A stretch of 64,000 nucleotides of DNA from the NCBI GenBank assembly GCA_031418395.1, contig JANOXL010000242.1, positions 1 to 64,000 on the forward strand. The letters are read 5' to 3'. This document shows, one piece after another, positions 1-8,222 of this stretch. A model generated the notes under the pieces. That model saw only the letters and a list, made by a program, of their open reading frames with translations. It did no database searches and was not told where the DNA came from. Numbering within the stretch: the stretch's first letter is position 1; each line of letters starts with the position of its first letter. The position numbers and the translations under genes were made by a program. The stretch comes from JANYCG01 sp031418395 (GTDB taxonomy: Bacteria; Pseudomonadota; Gammaproteobacteria; Burkholderiales; Burkholderiaceae_C).

Positions 1-3000
1 GGTCCATCCGCAACCCCATCCCGTCGGTGATGCTGTTTGTGTTGCTCACCTTTGCCGGGATTTTGTCCTTTCAGGCCATGAAGGTGCAGAATTTCCCCGA
101 CATCGATCTGCCCACCGTCACAGTCACCGCCACTTTACCTGGCGCAGCACCAGCGCAGATGGAGACTGAGGTCGCCCGCAAGATCGAAAACTCGATTGCC
201 ACGGTGCAAGGCCTTAAACACATCTACACCAAGGTGCAGGACGGCGCGGTCACGATCACCGCCGAGTTCCGCCTTGAAAAACCCGTGCAGGAAGCCGTAG
301 ACGACGTGCGCTCGGCCGTGTCGCGGGTGCGTAGCGAGTTGCCGGGCGACGTGCGTGACCCCATCGTTAGCAAACTCGACATGGCTGGCACCCCGGTGCT
401 GGCCTTCACCATCGCGTCTAAATCGATGGATGCTGAGGCTTTGTCCTGGTTTGTGGACAATGAAATCGCCAAAACGCTACTGGCGGTGCGTGGCGTGGGT
501 GGTGTCGCCCGCGTTGGCGGTGTCAGCCGGGAAGTGCGGGTAGCACTGGACCCCTTCAAGCTGCAAGCCTTGAACGCTACGGTAGCCGACGTGTCGCGGC
601 AACTTCGCCAAGTGCAGCAAGACAGTGCGGGCGGGCGCACTGACATTGGCGGCAGCGAACAACCGGTGCGCACGCTGGCCACGGTGAAATCCGCAGAAGA
701 ACTGGGCAATCTCCATTTGAGCCTGAGTGATGGCCGCAAAATCCGCCTCAACCAGGTCGCCACCATCAGCGACACCGTGGCCGAGCCACGTTCGGCGGCA
801 CTGCTCAACGGCAAACCCGTGGTCGGGTTTGAAGTCTCGCGCAGCCGTGGCGAAAGTGAAGTCACGGTCGGCGCGGCCGTGCAGAAAGCGCTGGTCAACT
901 TGAAGGCCTTGCACCCGGATCTGGAACTCACGGAGGCGTTCAACTTTGTCAAACCCGTCGAAGAAGAGTTTGACGGCTCGATGGCCCTGCTCTACGAGGG
1001 TGCCGCCCTCGCGGTGCTGGTGGTGTGGCTTTTCCTGCGCGATTGGCGCGCTACGTTTGTCTCGGCTGTGGCGCTGCCAATGTCGGCCATCCCGGCGTTT
1101 ATCGGCATGTATTTGCTCGGGTTTTCAGTCAACGTCGTGACGCTGCTGGCGCTCTCCCTGGTGATCGGCATTTTGGTGGACGACGCCATCGTGGAGGTGG
1201 AGAACATCGTGCGCCACTTGCGTATGGGCAAATCCCCCTTCCAGGCGGCAATGGAAGCAGCAGACGAAATCGGCCTGGCCGTGATCGCCACCACGTTTAC
1301 TTTAATTGCCGTGTTTTTGCCTACGGCTTTCATGAGTGGCGTGGCGGGCAAGTTTTTCAAACAATTCGGCTGGACGGCATCGCTTGCCGTGGGCGCCTCC
1401 CTGATCGTCGCGCGAATGCTCACGCCCATGATGTCCGCTTACATTCTGAAGCCCCTGGTGACCGCCTACAAGGAGCCGGGCTGGCTGAAGATTTATATGA
1501 AGATGGCGAGCTGGTGTGTGCGCCACCGCTTGATCACCGCGATTGCGGCGGCGGCTTTTTTCGTCGGCTCGCTGATGTTGATCCCTCTCTTGCCCACGGG
1601 TTTTGTGCCGCCCGATGACAACTCCCAAACCCAAGTTTATTTGGAGCTGCCGCCTGGCTCGACCCTTAGCCAGACCATGGCCACGGCGGAATCCGCCCGC
1701 GTCATGATCAGCAAGGTCGAACACGTTAAAAGTATCTACACCACGATAGGTGGTGGTAGTGTAGGAACCGACCCCTTTGCGCCCCAAGGTGCCGCCGAGG
1801 CGCGCAAGGCCTCACTCACCATCATCCTCTCAGAACGCGCCGTGCGGCCACGCAAACAGGGAATCGAGGCCAACATACGCAAGGCTTTGGAGCCGCTGCC
1901 AGGCGTGCGCAGCAAAGTTGGCCTAGGGGGATCAGGAGAAAAATACGTCTTGGTACTGACCGGCACTGACCCGCTGGTGTTGAATAGCGCTGCGCAGGCC
2001 GTCGAAAAGGACTTGCGCACCATTCCTGGCCTGGGCAGCATTGCCTCCACGGCCAGCCTGATCCGGCCTGAAATTGCCGTGCGGCCAAACTTCACAGCTG
2101 CAGCAGATTTGGGTGTGACCACGGCCTCCATCGCTGAAACTCTGCGCATTGCGACAGCCGGCGACTACGACATATCGCTGCCCAAACTCAACCTCGCCCA
2201 ACGGCAGGTGCCCATCAGCGTGCGCCTGCAAGACGATGCCCGCAAAGACTTGTCGATCCTGGAGCGGCTGGCCGTGCCAGGCGCGCGTGGGCCGGTCATG
2301 CTGGCGCAGGTCGCCACACTGGAGATGACCGGTGGGCCTGCCGTGATTGACCGCTACGACCGCGCACGCAATGTCAACTTTGAAATCGAACTCTCCGGCC
2401 TGCCCTTGGGTGATGTGACCGAGGCCGTCAAACAATTGCCCGCGATCAAATCCTTGCCGGCCGGCGTGACCGTGGTCGAAGTGGGTGACGCCGAGGTGAT
2501 GGGCGAACTATTTGCCAGCTTCGGGCTGGCCATGCTCACCGGCGTCTTGTGTATTTACATCGTGCTGGTGCTTCTTTTCAAAGATTTCCTGCATCCGGTA
2601 ACGATTCTGTGCGCATTGCCGCTGGCGTTGGGCGGCGCGTTTGTCGGGCTTCTGATCGCTGACAAGAGTTTTTCGATGCCGTCCTTGATCGGCTTGATCA
2701 TGCTGATGGGCGTGGCCACCAAAAACTCGATTTTGCTGGTGGAATACGCCATCGTCGCCCGACGAGACCACGCTATGACCCGCCTGGAGGCGCTTTTGGA
2801 CGCCTGCCACAAACGCGCACGCTCGATCATCATGACCACGCTCGCGATGGGTGCGGGCATGATACCCATCGCCCTCGGATGGGGCGAGGCTGACTCCAGT
2901 TTCCGCTCGCCCATGGCAGTCGCGGTAATTGGCGGCTTGATCACGTCCACGCTGCTCAGTCTGCTGGTCGTGCCCGCCGTGTTCACCTACGTGGACGACC

Positions 3001-3113
3001 TGGAGCATTTGATCAGACGGCTGTGGGGCAAGCTGCGGGGTAACAAGCCCACGACGCCACACGCCTCGCCCGCGCCTCTAGTTCCCGCCACCGCCGAAAC
3101 AACCAAGCCGTAA
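1..3113 (+). CDS. RND-family (HAE1/AcrB-like) efflux permease, 5' end cut off
   Basis: Inner-membrane proton-driven efflux pump subunit that would work with a periplasmic adaptor and an outer-membrane channel; the adaptor gene is probably upstream, outside the window. The frame is open from base 3 (SIRNPIPSVMLFV...), so the GTG at 27 is internal and the true start lies to the left. Typical RND signs are the first membrane helix followed by VQNFPDIDLPTV, the proton-relay pair in LVDDAIVEVEN (about residue 385) and the TM10 lysine in VATKNSILLVEYA (about residue 900). About 1030 residues are present, close to the full 1030-1050. The C-terminal 30 residues are Pro/Ala/Thr-rich. The substrate cannot be told. 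It converges on the next gene. Confidence 0.92.
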   Translation, partial: SIRNPIPSVMLFVLLTFAGILSFQAMKVQNFPDIDLPTVTVTATLPGAAPAQMETEVARKIENSIATVQGLKHIYTKVQDGAVTITAEFRLEKPVQEAVDDVRSAVSRVRSELPGDVRDPIVSKLDMAGTPVLAFTIASKSMDAEALSWFVDNEIAKTLLAVRGVGGVARVGGVSREVRVALDPFKLQALNATVADVSRQLRQVQQDSAGGRTDIGGSEQPVRTLATVKSAEELGNLHLSLSDGRKIRLNQVATISDTVAEPRSAALLNGKPVVGFEVSRSRGESEVTVGAAVQKALVNLKALHPDLELTEAFNFVKPVEEEFDGSMALLYEGAALAVLVVWLFLRDWRATFVSAVALPMSAIPAFIGMYLLGFSVNVVTLLALSLVIGILVDDAIVEVENIVRHLRMGKSPFQAAMEAADEIGLAVIATTFTLIAVFLPTAFMSGVAGKFFKQFGWTASLAVGASLIVARMLTPMMSAYILKPLVTAYKEPGWLKIYMKMASWCVRHRLITAIAAAAFFVGSLMLIPLLPTGFVPPDDNSQTQVYLELPPGSTLSQTMATAESARVMISKVEHVKSIYTTIGGGSVGTDPFAPQGAAEARKASLTIILSERAVRPRKQGIEANIRKALEPLPGVRSKVGLGGSGEKYVLVLTGTDPLVLNSAAQAVEKDLRTIPGLGSIASTASLIRPEIAVRPNFTAAADLGVTTASIAETLRIATAGDYDISLPKLNLAQRQVPISVRLQDDARKDLSILERLAVPGARGPVMLAQVATLEMTGGPAVIDRYDRARNVNFEIELSGLPLGDVTEAVKQLPAIKSLPAGVTVVEVGDAEVMGELFASFGLAMLTGVLCIYIVLVLLFKDFLHPVTILCALPLALGGAFVGLLIADKSFSMPSLIGLIMLMGVATKNSILLVEYAIVARRDHAMTRLEALLDACHKRARSIIMTTLAMGAGMIPIALGWGEADSSFRSPMAVAVIGGLITSTLLSLLVVPAVFTYVDDLEHLIRRLWGKLRGNKPTTPHASPAPLVPATAETTKP

Positions 3114-3134
3114 GGCCAGGCTCGCCAGGAAAAT

Positions 3135-3626
3135 CTAAGCCCTGATTTTATTGACCAGCGCGGTGGTGGAATAACCGCTCACAAACGGTATCGCCAGCGC
3201 CCTGCCACCATAAGCTTCAACGATTTTGGTTTCGGCCAGTTTCGCCATGTCGTAGTCGCCGCCCTTGACCAGCAAGTCGGGTCTCAGCTCGGCGATCAGC
3301 GCCAGCGGCGTGTCGTCGTCAAACCAGGTCACCATGCTGACAGACTGCAAGGCGGCAATGACCACCGCACGGTCCATGGCGTTGTTCAAAGGTCGACCCG
3401 GCCCTTTGCCTAAACGGCGCGCGGAGGCGTCCGAATTGAGGGCGACGACCAGACTGCCGCCTAGGGCGCGTGCCTGCTCCAGATAAACCACATGTCCCCG
3501 GTGCAAAACATCGAACACACCGTTGGTAAAGACCAGGGGACGCACCAGTGTGCGGGCGCGCACCAAGGCGTCCACACGCAGGCATAACTTGCCCGTCATC
3601 GCGGTGTTTAAGTCTAAATCGTCCAT
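3135..3626 (-). CDS. rfaE2: D-glycero-beta-D-manno-heptose 1-phosphate adenylyltransferase
   Basis: Transfers AMP to heptose-1-phosphate to give ADP-heptose for the LPS inner core. The 163-residue protein is the stand-alone nucleotidyltransferase half of HldE: FTNGVFDVLHRGHVVYLEQA (about residues 32-51) holds the HxGH motif of the cytidylyltransferase-like fold, and VKGGDYD with the C-terminal VSGYSTTALV are typical of RfaE2. The ATG start is at 3626. In related genomes rfaE2 often sits near ugd; here a lipid-metabolism island lies between them. Confidence 0.92.
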   Translation of the reverse strand: MDDLDLNTAMTGKLCLRVDALVRARTLVRPLVFTNGVFDVLHRGHVVYLEQARALGGSLVVALNSDASARRLGKGPGRPLNNAMDRAVVIAALQSVSMVTWFDDDTPLALIAELRPDLLVKGGDYDMAKLAETKIVEAYGGRALAIPFVSGYSTTALVNKIRA

Positions 3627-3705
3627 GCGCCAATGCTAGCAGGGCACTTATCCAGGCTTGGCTTTTGAATTTGCGTGGAAACCACGTCATCAAATCGCCT
3701 TTCGA

Positions 3706-3723
3706 TTGACACAAGTCTGTCAC
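3706..3723 (+). promoter_or_regulatory. Pho-box-like direct repeat upstream of plcP-like gene
   Basis: TTGACAC-AAGT-CTGTCAC. Against the PhoB consensus CTGTCAY-N4-CTGTCAY the second half is a full match and the first matches at 5 of 7. It lies about 150 bp before the metallophosphoesterase. Found by eye. Confidence 0.55.
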
Positions 3724-3875
3724 CACGACAAAGGACACTCCGTTGGTTACAGACAAAAAAGCGATATGCAAACTCACTTTGCCAATCCCCTTATGACCCA
3801 AAATCCTTTTGAACGCTCTGACTTCATTGGGAAACGGTTGCAGTGGGCGTTTTGCAAGGCATTCGAAGTGGCCCG

Positions 3876-4787
3876 ATGATGCGGGCCGCCTTTCGAGCGG
3901 CAGGAGAGTGGGCGAATGCCCCACACGGCAGGTCGGCGTCCGACTCTGCTGATAATTTGCAGCAAGCAGAGGATGACGCATCGAATCGACGGCGGATACG
4001 TGCCATCTTCATTTCAGATCTTCACATCGGTACGCCCGGATTTCAGGCAGAGGCGCTGCTTGAGTTTCTGAGACTTCACCCAAGCGACTATCTTTATCTG
4101 GTCGGCGATATCGTGGATGGCTGGCAACTCAGGCGCAGATGGTTCTGGCCACAATCCCACAACGATGTCATTCAGAAGTTGTTACGCCGCGCCCGCAAGG
4201 GTTGCCGCGTTGTGTTTGTTCCGGGAAATCACGACGAATTCGCCAGGGCGTTTGTCGGGCATCAGTTCGGTGGCATAGACGTCGTCAGCACGGCCGTCCA
4301 TCAGACTCTGGATGGCCGCTCGCTCTGGGTCACACACGGCGACCAGTTTGATGGCGTCGTGCAATGCGCCAAGTGGCTGGCCTACCTGGGTGACAACCTC
4401 TATGAGCTGACGTTGCGCATCAATCGCCATCTGAACAATTTCCTCGCCCGGGTCGGAATGCCGTATTGGTCTCTATCGGCATTTCTTAAAAACAAGGTCA
4501 AACTGGCCTTGAGTTACGTGCAAGATTTTGAAGTGGCGGTTGCCCGTGAGGCTCAAAGACTCGGGCATGACGGCGTTATTTGTGGCCATATCCACCGCGC
4601 AGAAATGCGGGAAATCAACGGTGTCCTTTATTGCAACGACGGCGATTGGGTGGAAAGCCGTACAGCGCTGGTCGAACATATGGATGGACGTCTTGAGTTG
4701 ATATTCTGGCGTCAAGAGGGTCAGGAAAAACCTCTGGAATCGTCAAAAGCGCCATTAGGTCAACCTCCTGTACCTGCCGCTCACTGA
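3876..4787 (+). CDS. PlcP-type metallophosphoesterase (UDP-2,3-diacylglucosamine diphosphatase-like)
   Basis: Calcineurin-like phosphoesterase. Metal-binding motifs are SDLH, VGDIVDGW, PGNHDE, THGDQFD and GHIH. The signatures DGWQLRRRWFWPQSHNDVIQ and CNDGDWVESRTALVEH fit, from family knowledge, the PlcP group, which cleaves phospholipid head groups to diacylglycerol when phosphate is scarce and is routinely mis-annotated as LpxH. The neighbouring GT4 glycosyltransferase and the upstream Pho-box-like repeat support that role. A true LpxH function cannot be excluded. The frame opens with GTG at 3843; ATG 3876 (or 3879) is preferred because GAAGTGG lies just upstream. The poorly conserved first 40 residues leave the start uncertain. 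The 3' end lies 10 bp from the convergent psd. Confidence 0.8.
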   Translation: MMRAAFRAAGEWANAPHGRSASDSADNLQQAEDDASNRRRIRAIFISDLHIGTPGFQAEALLEFLRLHPSDYLYLVGDIVDGWQLRRRWFWPQSHNDVIQKLLRRARKGCRVVFVPGNHDEFARAFVGHQFGGIDVVSTAVHQTLDGRSLWVTHGDQFDGVVQCAKWLAYLGDNLYELTLRINRHLNNFLARVGMPYWSLSAFLKNKVKLALSYVQDFEVAVAREAQRLGHDGVICGHIHRAEMREINGVLYCNDGDWVESRTALVEHMDGRLELIFWRQEGQEKPLESSKAPLGQPPVPAAH

Positions 4788-4797
4788 GCCTTCACTC

Positions 4798-5685
4798 TCA
4801 ATGGGTTTCCTGAGGCAAATGCATCAGGCTTTGACCCATACGCACCTGCGCGCCCGCCTGCACTGTCTCGCTCAATTCAAAACCCTCCGGAGCCAGCACG
4901 ATGATGGTCGAGCCGTGTTCAAACCAACCCAACTCCTCGCCCTTCGAGACGTTTGCGTTGCAGCGAATTTGATTCGGGCCAGGGTAGCTCAGGTGCAGCA
5001 GCACATTCACAAAGTGCAAGCGAATACTGGCCACGAGAATTGCCGCCACGGGCACCAGAGCAATAGGAAAATTACCCTTACCCAATCGGGCGTGTATAAC
5101 CGCCCTCTCATTTTTACAAAACAGACGCTCTACCCGTTTTAGTGCAATGGGATTCACGTTCCAGGTGTCGCCGTTGATGTAGTTGACTTGCTGGATGCTC
5201 AAGTCGTGCGGCGCGTGAAAGCGGTGGTACATCGCGGACGTCAGTCTCAAGGTGACATAACTACCCCCTTCAAATACCAATGCATCCGGCTGCGAACCCA
5301 ACAGTTCCCCCAGTGTGTAGGGGAAACCTTTAGCCTGAAACACAGTACCGTTGTGAATGCGGCCATGCTCGCCAACAATACCGTCACTGGGACTCACCAG
5401 AACGCCAGGCCGAGGGTCAAGCGGTCGGGCGTCTGGTTTCAGTTTGCGCGTAAAGCAAGCGTGGAGGCTGTCAAAAGACGCTTGCTCTGCATCGGCCAAA
5501 TCCAAGTCCACAAATAGTCGCCAGACGAACATCAGAAAGCTGCACAACAGCGGACTGCGAATTTTGCTTAATCGGCCGACGGCAACCGTTAGCGCAATAC
5601 GTGGAACCCGATTGGTAAGCAGGAAGTTCAAGTCTTCGTTCTGGGCAAGCGAGCGAAGTGTTGTCAGAGTTTTTGGAATTTTCAT
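4798..5685 (-). CDS. psd: Phosphatidylserine decarboxylase family protein
   Basis: Pyruvoyl-dependent enzyme converting phosphatidylserine to phosphatidylethanolamine at the inner membrane. Seen: SPSDGIVGEHG with the conserved catalytic Asp, YHRFHAPHD with the catalytic His pair, NERAVI, and the self-cleavage site as GWFEHGSTIIVLAPEGFE, where the usual LGST is HGST; the Ser that becomes pyruvoyl is kept. Length of about 295 residues is normal. The frame extends to a TTG at 5724, but ATG 5685 (MKIPKTL) is chosen because it avoids overlap with the divergent gene; neither has a strong ribosome site. Its place between a PlcP-like enzyme and an aminotransferase is unusual, so it may be a second, specialised Psd rather than the housekeeping copy. 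Confidence 0.85.
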   Translation of the reverse strand: MKIPKTLTTLRSLAQNEDLNFLLTNRVPRIALTVAVGRLSKIRSPLLCSFLMFVWRLFVDLDLADAEQASFDSLHACFTRKLKPDARPLDPRPGVLVSPSDGIVGEHGRIHNGTVFQAKGFPYTLGELLGSQPDALVFEGGSYVTLRLTSAMYHRFHAPHDLSIQQVNYINGDTWNVNPIALKRVERLFCKNERAVIHARLGKGNFPIALVPVAAILVASIRLHFVNVLLHLSYPGPNQIRCNANVSKGEELGWFEHGSTIIVLAPEGFELSETVQAGAQVRMGQSLMHLPQETH

Positions 5686-5689
5686 CAAC

Positions 5690-5707
5690 GCGTCACGCTG
5701 TTGCCAT
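5690..5707 (+). promoter_or_regulatory. Weak Pho-box-like repeat in psd/aminotransferase divergent region
   Basis: GCGTCAC-GCTG-TTGCCAT, 5 of 7 matches in each half to CTGTCAY-N4-CTGTCAY. It lies 32 bp before the aminotransferase ATG and directly before the psd start. Weak alone; listed because neighbouring intergenic regions carry better copies. Confidence 0.3.
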
Positions 5708-5738
5708 AAAAAGGGGAAACTCAAACTCGGAGCAATGG

Positions 5739-7430
5739 ATGGCAGACCCCGTGAGCCTGAATATCACAAATTTCACAAACATTGAATTCGCTGTGGCCAC
5801 CGCTGCTGCGGTGCTACTGACAGGTTGGATGCTGCGCAAAGGCAAACAGCGGCTTGAGTTGTCGCTCGCAAAACATCCGTCGCTGGCCGGACATTCGCGC
5901 TGGGCAAAAAGAATTGCCCGTCAAATCCCCGGGTACGACTACAACGAGCAAGAATTTTTTGGTTCAGACGCTGCGTCCGCCGATTTGATCGCGCTGCGAA
6001 AGACAAACTTCCACCGGCTGGCAGCAAGTTTTGCAAAGCGTTTTCCGAAGTCAAATGCGATGACCAGTGAGGCACGTGAAGGTCTTTCTGACTTGCAATT
6101 CACCGGCGCCTACCGGGTTCCGTTTCAATACAGCCGATACCTTCGACAACACATCAGCGTCGGCGCTTTTCTCAAAGCAAGCGAAGGCGTGATGTTGGAG
6201 GATCTTGACGGCAATCGACTGTTTGACTTGGCAGGTTCGTATGGTGTCAACCTGTTTGGTTATGACTTCTACAAAGTCTGTATGGACGAAGGTGCCAACA
6301 TGGTCCGGGAACTCGGGCCGGTACTGGGTGCCTACCACCCTGCGGTGATCTACAACATCAAGCGCCTTAAAGAGATCTCGGGTCAGGACGAGGTGTCGTT
6401 CCATATGTCAGGCACAGAGGCGGTTATGCAAGCTGTCCGATTGGCCCGTTACCACACCCGAAGAAGCCACATCGTTCGTTTCTGTGGGGCCTATCACGGC
6501 TGGTGGGACGATGTACAGCCCGGCCCAGGCAATCCTGCCAACGTCCGCGACACTTATACGCTTCGCGACATACATGCTCACTCCCTGCATGTTTTGCGGA
6601 CACGCCGTGATATCGCCTGCGTACTCGTGAACCCGTTGCAGGCGCTGCATCCGAATGCCAGCGCGCCCGGCGATTCCGCTCTGCTCGACAGCAGCCGCCG
6701 AGCTGGCTTCGACCGCGATGCGTACACCGCATGGCTGCTTGAATTGCGAAAGGTTTGCACAGACAACGGCATCGTGCTGATATTTGATGAGGTTTTTCTC
6801 GGGTTCCGATTGGCTCCCGGGGGGGCGCAGGCTTATTTTGGCGTTAAGGCGGACCTCGTCACCTACGGTAAGACTCTGGGCGGCGGATTGCCGGTAGGCG
6901 TCATTTGTGGCACTTCTACTTTGATGCGCCGGTTCCGGCCTGACCGACCGGTAGACATCTGTTTTGCGCGGGGAACCTTCAACGCCCACCCGTACGTCAT
7001 GGGCGCCATGAATGCGTTTCTGAAACGTATGCAAACGCCGCATGTATTGGCGCTTTACGAGGGGCTTGACGCGCGCTGGAACCAGCGGGCGGCCCAACTC
7101 AATGACACACTCGCCAAAGAAAACCTGCCGGTACGGGTTGCGAATATGGCGACCGTCTGGACGATCACCTATACGCGCCCCTCCCGCTACAACTGGATGT
7201 TTCAGTTTTATCTGCGCCTGCATGGTTTGGCCCTGAGCTGGGTGGGCAGCGGGCGAATGATTTTCAGCTTGAACTACACCGACGCTGATTTTGAAGAGGT
7301 CGCTCACAGACTCTTGGCGGCGGCAAAACAAATGCAGGCAGAAGCCTGGTGGGAGAACCCGTCTGGACAGACAAATCGCCAGATCCGCCGCAGCATCTTT
7401 CTCGAAGCGCTAAAGCACCGCAAGCGATAG
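5739..7430 (+). CDS. Membrane-anchored class III (GSA-type) aminotransferase
   Basis: PLP-dependent fold type I enzyme related to glutamate-1-semialdehyde aminomutase and omega-aminotransferases. Seen: SFHMSGTEAVMQAVRLAR, CGAYHGWWDD, FDEVFLGFR (PLP Asp) and VTYGKTLGGGLPVG with the Schiff-base Lys. About 563 residues, some 120 longer than GSAM because of an N-terminal extension that begins with a membrane helix (about residues 13-30) followed by a basic stretch. The start is ATG 5739 with CGGAG six bases upstream; an in-frame upstream start at 5658 would overlap psd. Substrate unknown. Its position divergent from psd in a lipid island suggests an amino-lipid or lipid head-group substrate, which is inference only. 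Confidence 0.8.
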   Translation: MADPVSLNITNFTNIEFAVATAAAVLLTGWMLRKGKQRLELSLAKHPSLAGHSRWAKRIARQIPGYDYNEQEFFGSDAASADLIALRKTNFHRLAASFAKRFPKSNAMTSEAREGLSDLQFTGAYRVPFQYSRYLRQHISVGAFLKASEGVMLEDLDGNRLFDLAGSYGVNLFGYDFYKVCMDEGANMVRELGPVLGAYHPAVIYNIKRLKEISGQDEVSFHMSGTEAVMQAVRLARYHTRRSHIVRFCGAYHGWWDDVQPGPGNPANVRDTYTLRDIHAHSLHVLRTRRDIACVLVNPLQALHPNASAPGDSALLDSSRRAGFDRDAYTAWLLELRKVCTDNGIVLIFDEVFLGFRLAPGGAQAYFGVKADLVTYGKTLGGGLPVGVICGTSTLMRRFRPDRPVDICFARGTFNAHPYVMGAMNAFLKRMQTPHVLALYEGLDARWNQRAAQLNDTLAKENLPVRVANMATVWTITYTRPSRYNWMFQFYLRLHGLALSWVGSGRMIFSLNYTDADFEEVAHRLLAAAKQMQAEAWWENPSGQTNRQIRRSIFLEALKHRKR

Positions 7431-7446
7431 GATTTTGGACAAAGTT

Positions 7447-8055
7447 TCAACTCTGCCGCGCATGTGACATGGGATCCGTGATTTCACCGCGCATCAAATA
7501 TAGCGGCGCTTTATAGTAAAGCTTGATATCGTGAAATGGATCGGTAATGATCTTTGTGCCCCAAACCAATGCTGTCATCAGATTCTGTTGAATGCCCAGC
7601 TGGACCATACGAAACAAGAGGCCACCTGCGCCCAAGCCCAACCAGACCATCGCGACGATGCGCACGTATTCCCCAAAGGAGTTGTAGCCCTGGAAAAGGC
7701 CAAGCACGGTGGGGTCAAGCCAGACCAGGATGGGTGAAAACGCCCAAATACTCATAAACACCATTTTGCGGCGCAGGTTGTACCCCACCTTGATGTCTTC
7801 CTTGTGGGCATGGGTCGCCTGGTTGACATGGTCGTAGTCATGCGGCTCAAAAAAGAAATGCCCGGCTTGGCGCGTGGTCATCGAAACCAGCCAGGCCAAC
7901 AATGCAGAGACCACCGGGTCAATGAAGAGCCAGATGTAGGCCGCGACAAAACAAAGTGCGCTGACAAGATGCAGCGACTGGTTAATCCGGTTGTGGTGGT
8001 AATAACGATGATCATCCCATCGCTGCGTCTGCAGTTCTTTGAAAAAGTCTTTCAC
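7447..8055 (-). CDS. Mpo1/DUF962-like membrane protein
   Basis: A 202-residue protein with about four hydrophobic segments. The His-rich N-terminus (HRYYHHNRINQSLHLVSALC) and QAGHFFFEPHDYDHVNQATH resemble the histidine pattern and GHFF.E motif of the Mpo1/YGL010w (DUF962) family, whose yeast member is an Fe(II)-dependent dioxygenase of fatty-acid alpha-oxidation. The resemblance is by eye and partial. The start is GTG 8055, preceded by AAAGGA; the longer frame to 8295 runs through non-coding-looking sequence. It is convergent with the aminotransferase and divergent from the glycosyltransferase, with Pho-box-like repeats on both sides of that gap. A role in lipid modification is inferred from location. 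Confidence 0.6.
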   Translation of the reverse strand: MKDFFKELQTQRWDDHRYYHHNRINQSLHLVSALCFVAAYIWLFIDPVVSALLAWLVSMTTRQAGHFFFEPHDYDHVNQATHAHKEDIKVGYNLRRKMVFMSIWAFSPILVWLDPTVLGLFQGYNSFGEYVRIVAMVWLGLGAGGLLFRMVQLGIQQNLMTALVWGTKIITDPFHDIKLYYKAPLYLMRGEITDPMSHARQS

Positions 8056-8136
8056 GCTAGTTCCTTTTGCTGGACGGTTGGATCTGCACACCGCCCAACC
8101 CGTTTGGTCGGTGTGTCTGGATGGTGACGGGAATTG

Positions 8137-8154
8137 ATGAAAGTTTGGTGACTT
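8137..8154 (-). promoter_or_regulatory. Pho-box-like repeat upstream of Mpo1-like gene
   Basis: Read on the minus strand: AAGTCAC-CAAA-CTTTCAT, 5 of 7 and 6 of 7 matches to the PhoB half-site. It lies 82-99 bp before the GTG start at 8055. Confidence 0.4.
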
Positions 8155-8182
8155 TTTAGCGTGTTTTCGATGGGCACCCCTT

Positions 8183-8200
8183 TTGTCATAAAACTGTTGC
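8183..8200 (+). promoter_or_regulatory. Pho-box-like repeat upstream of the GT4 gene
   Basis: TTGTCAT-AAAA-CTGTTGC, 6 of 7 and 5 of 7 matches to CTGTCAY with the expected 4-base spacer. CATGAT ten bases downstream (8211-8216) could be the -10, which would make the transcript nearly leaderless for the ATG at 8223. Confidence 0.55.
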
Positions 8201-8222
8201 ATCACACTTTCATGATGTCGGC

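Noticed and set aside
224..952. 242-residue minus-strand frame in the RND gene
   Set aside because: Shadow of the efflux permease with Ser/Thr/Arg-rich noise composition.
3876..4787. Naming this gene lpxH
   Set aside because: Signature segments and neighbours fit the PlcP-type branch better; LpxH was kept only as an alternative.
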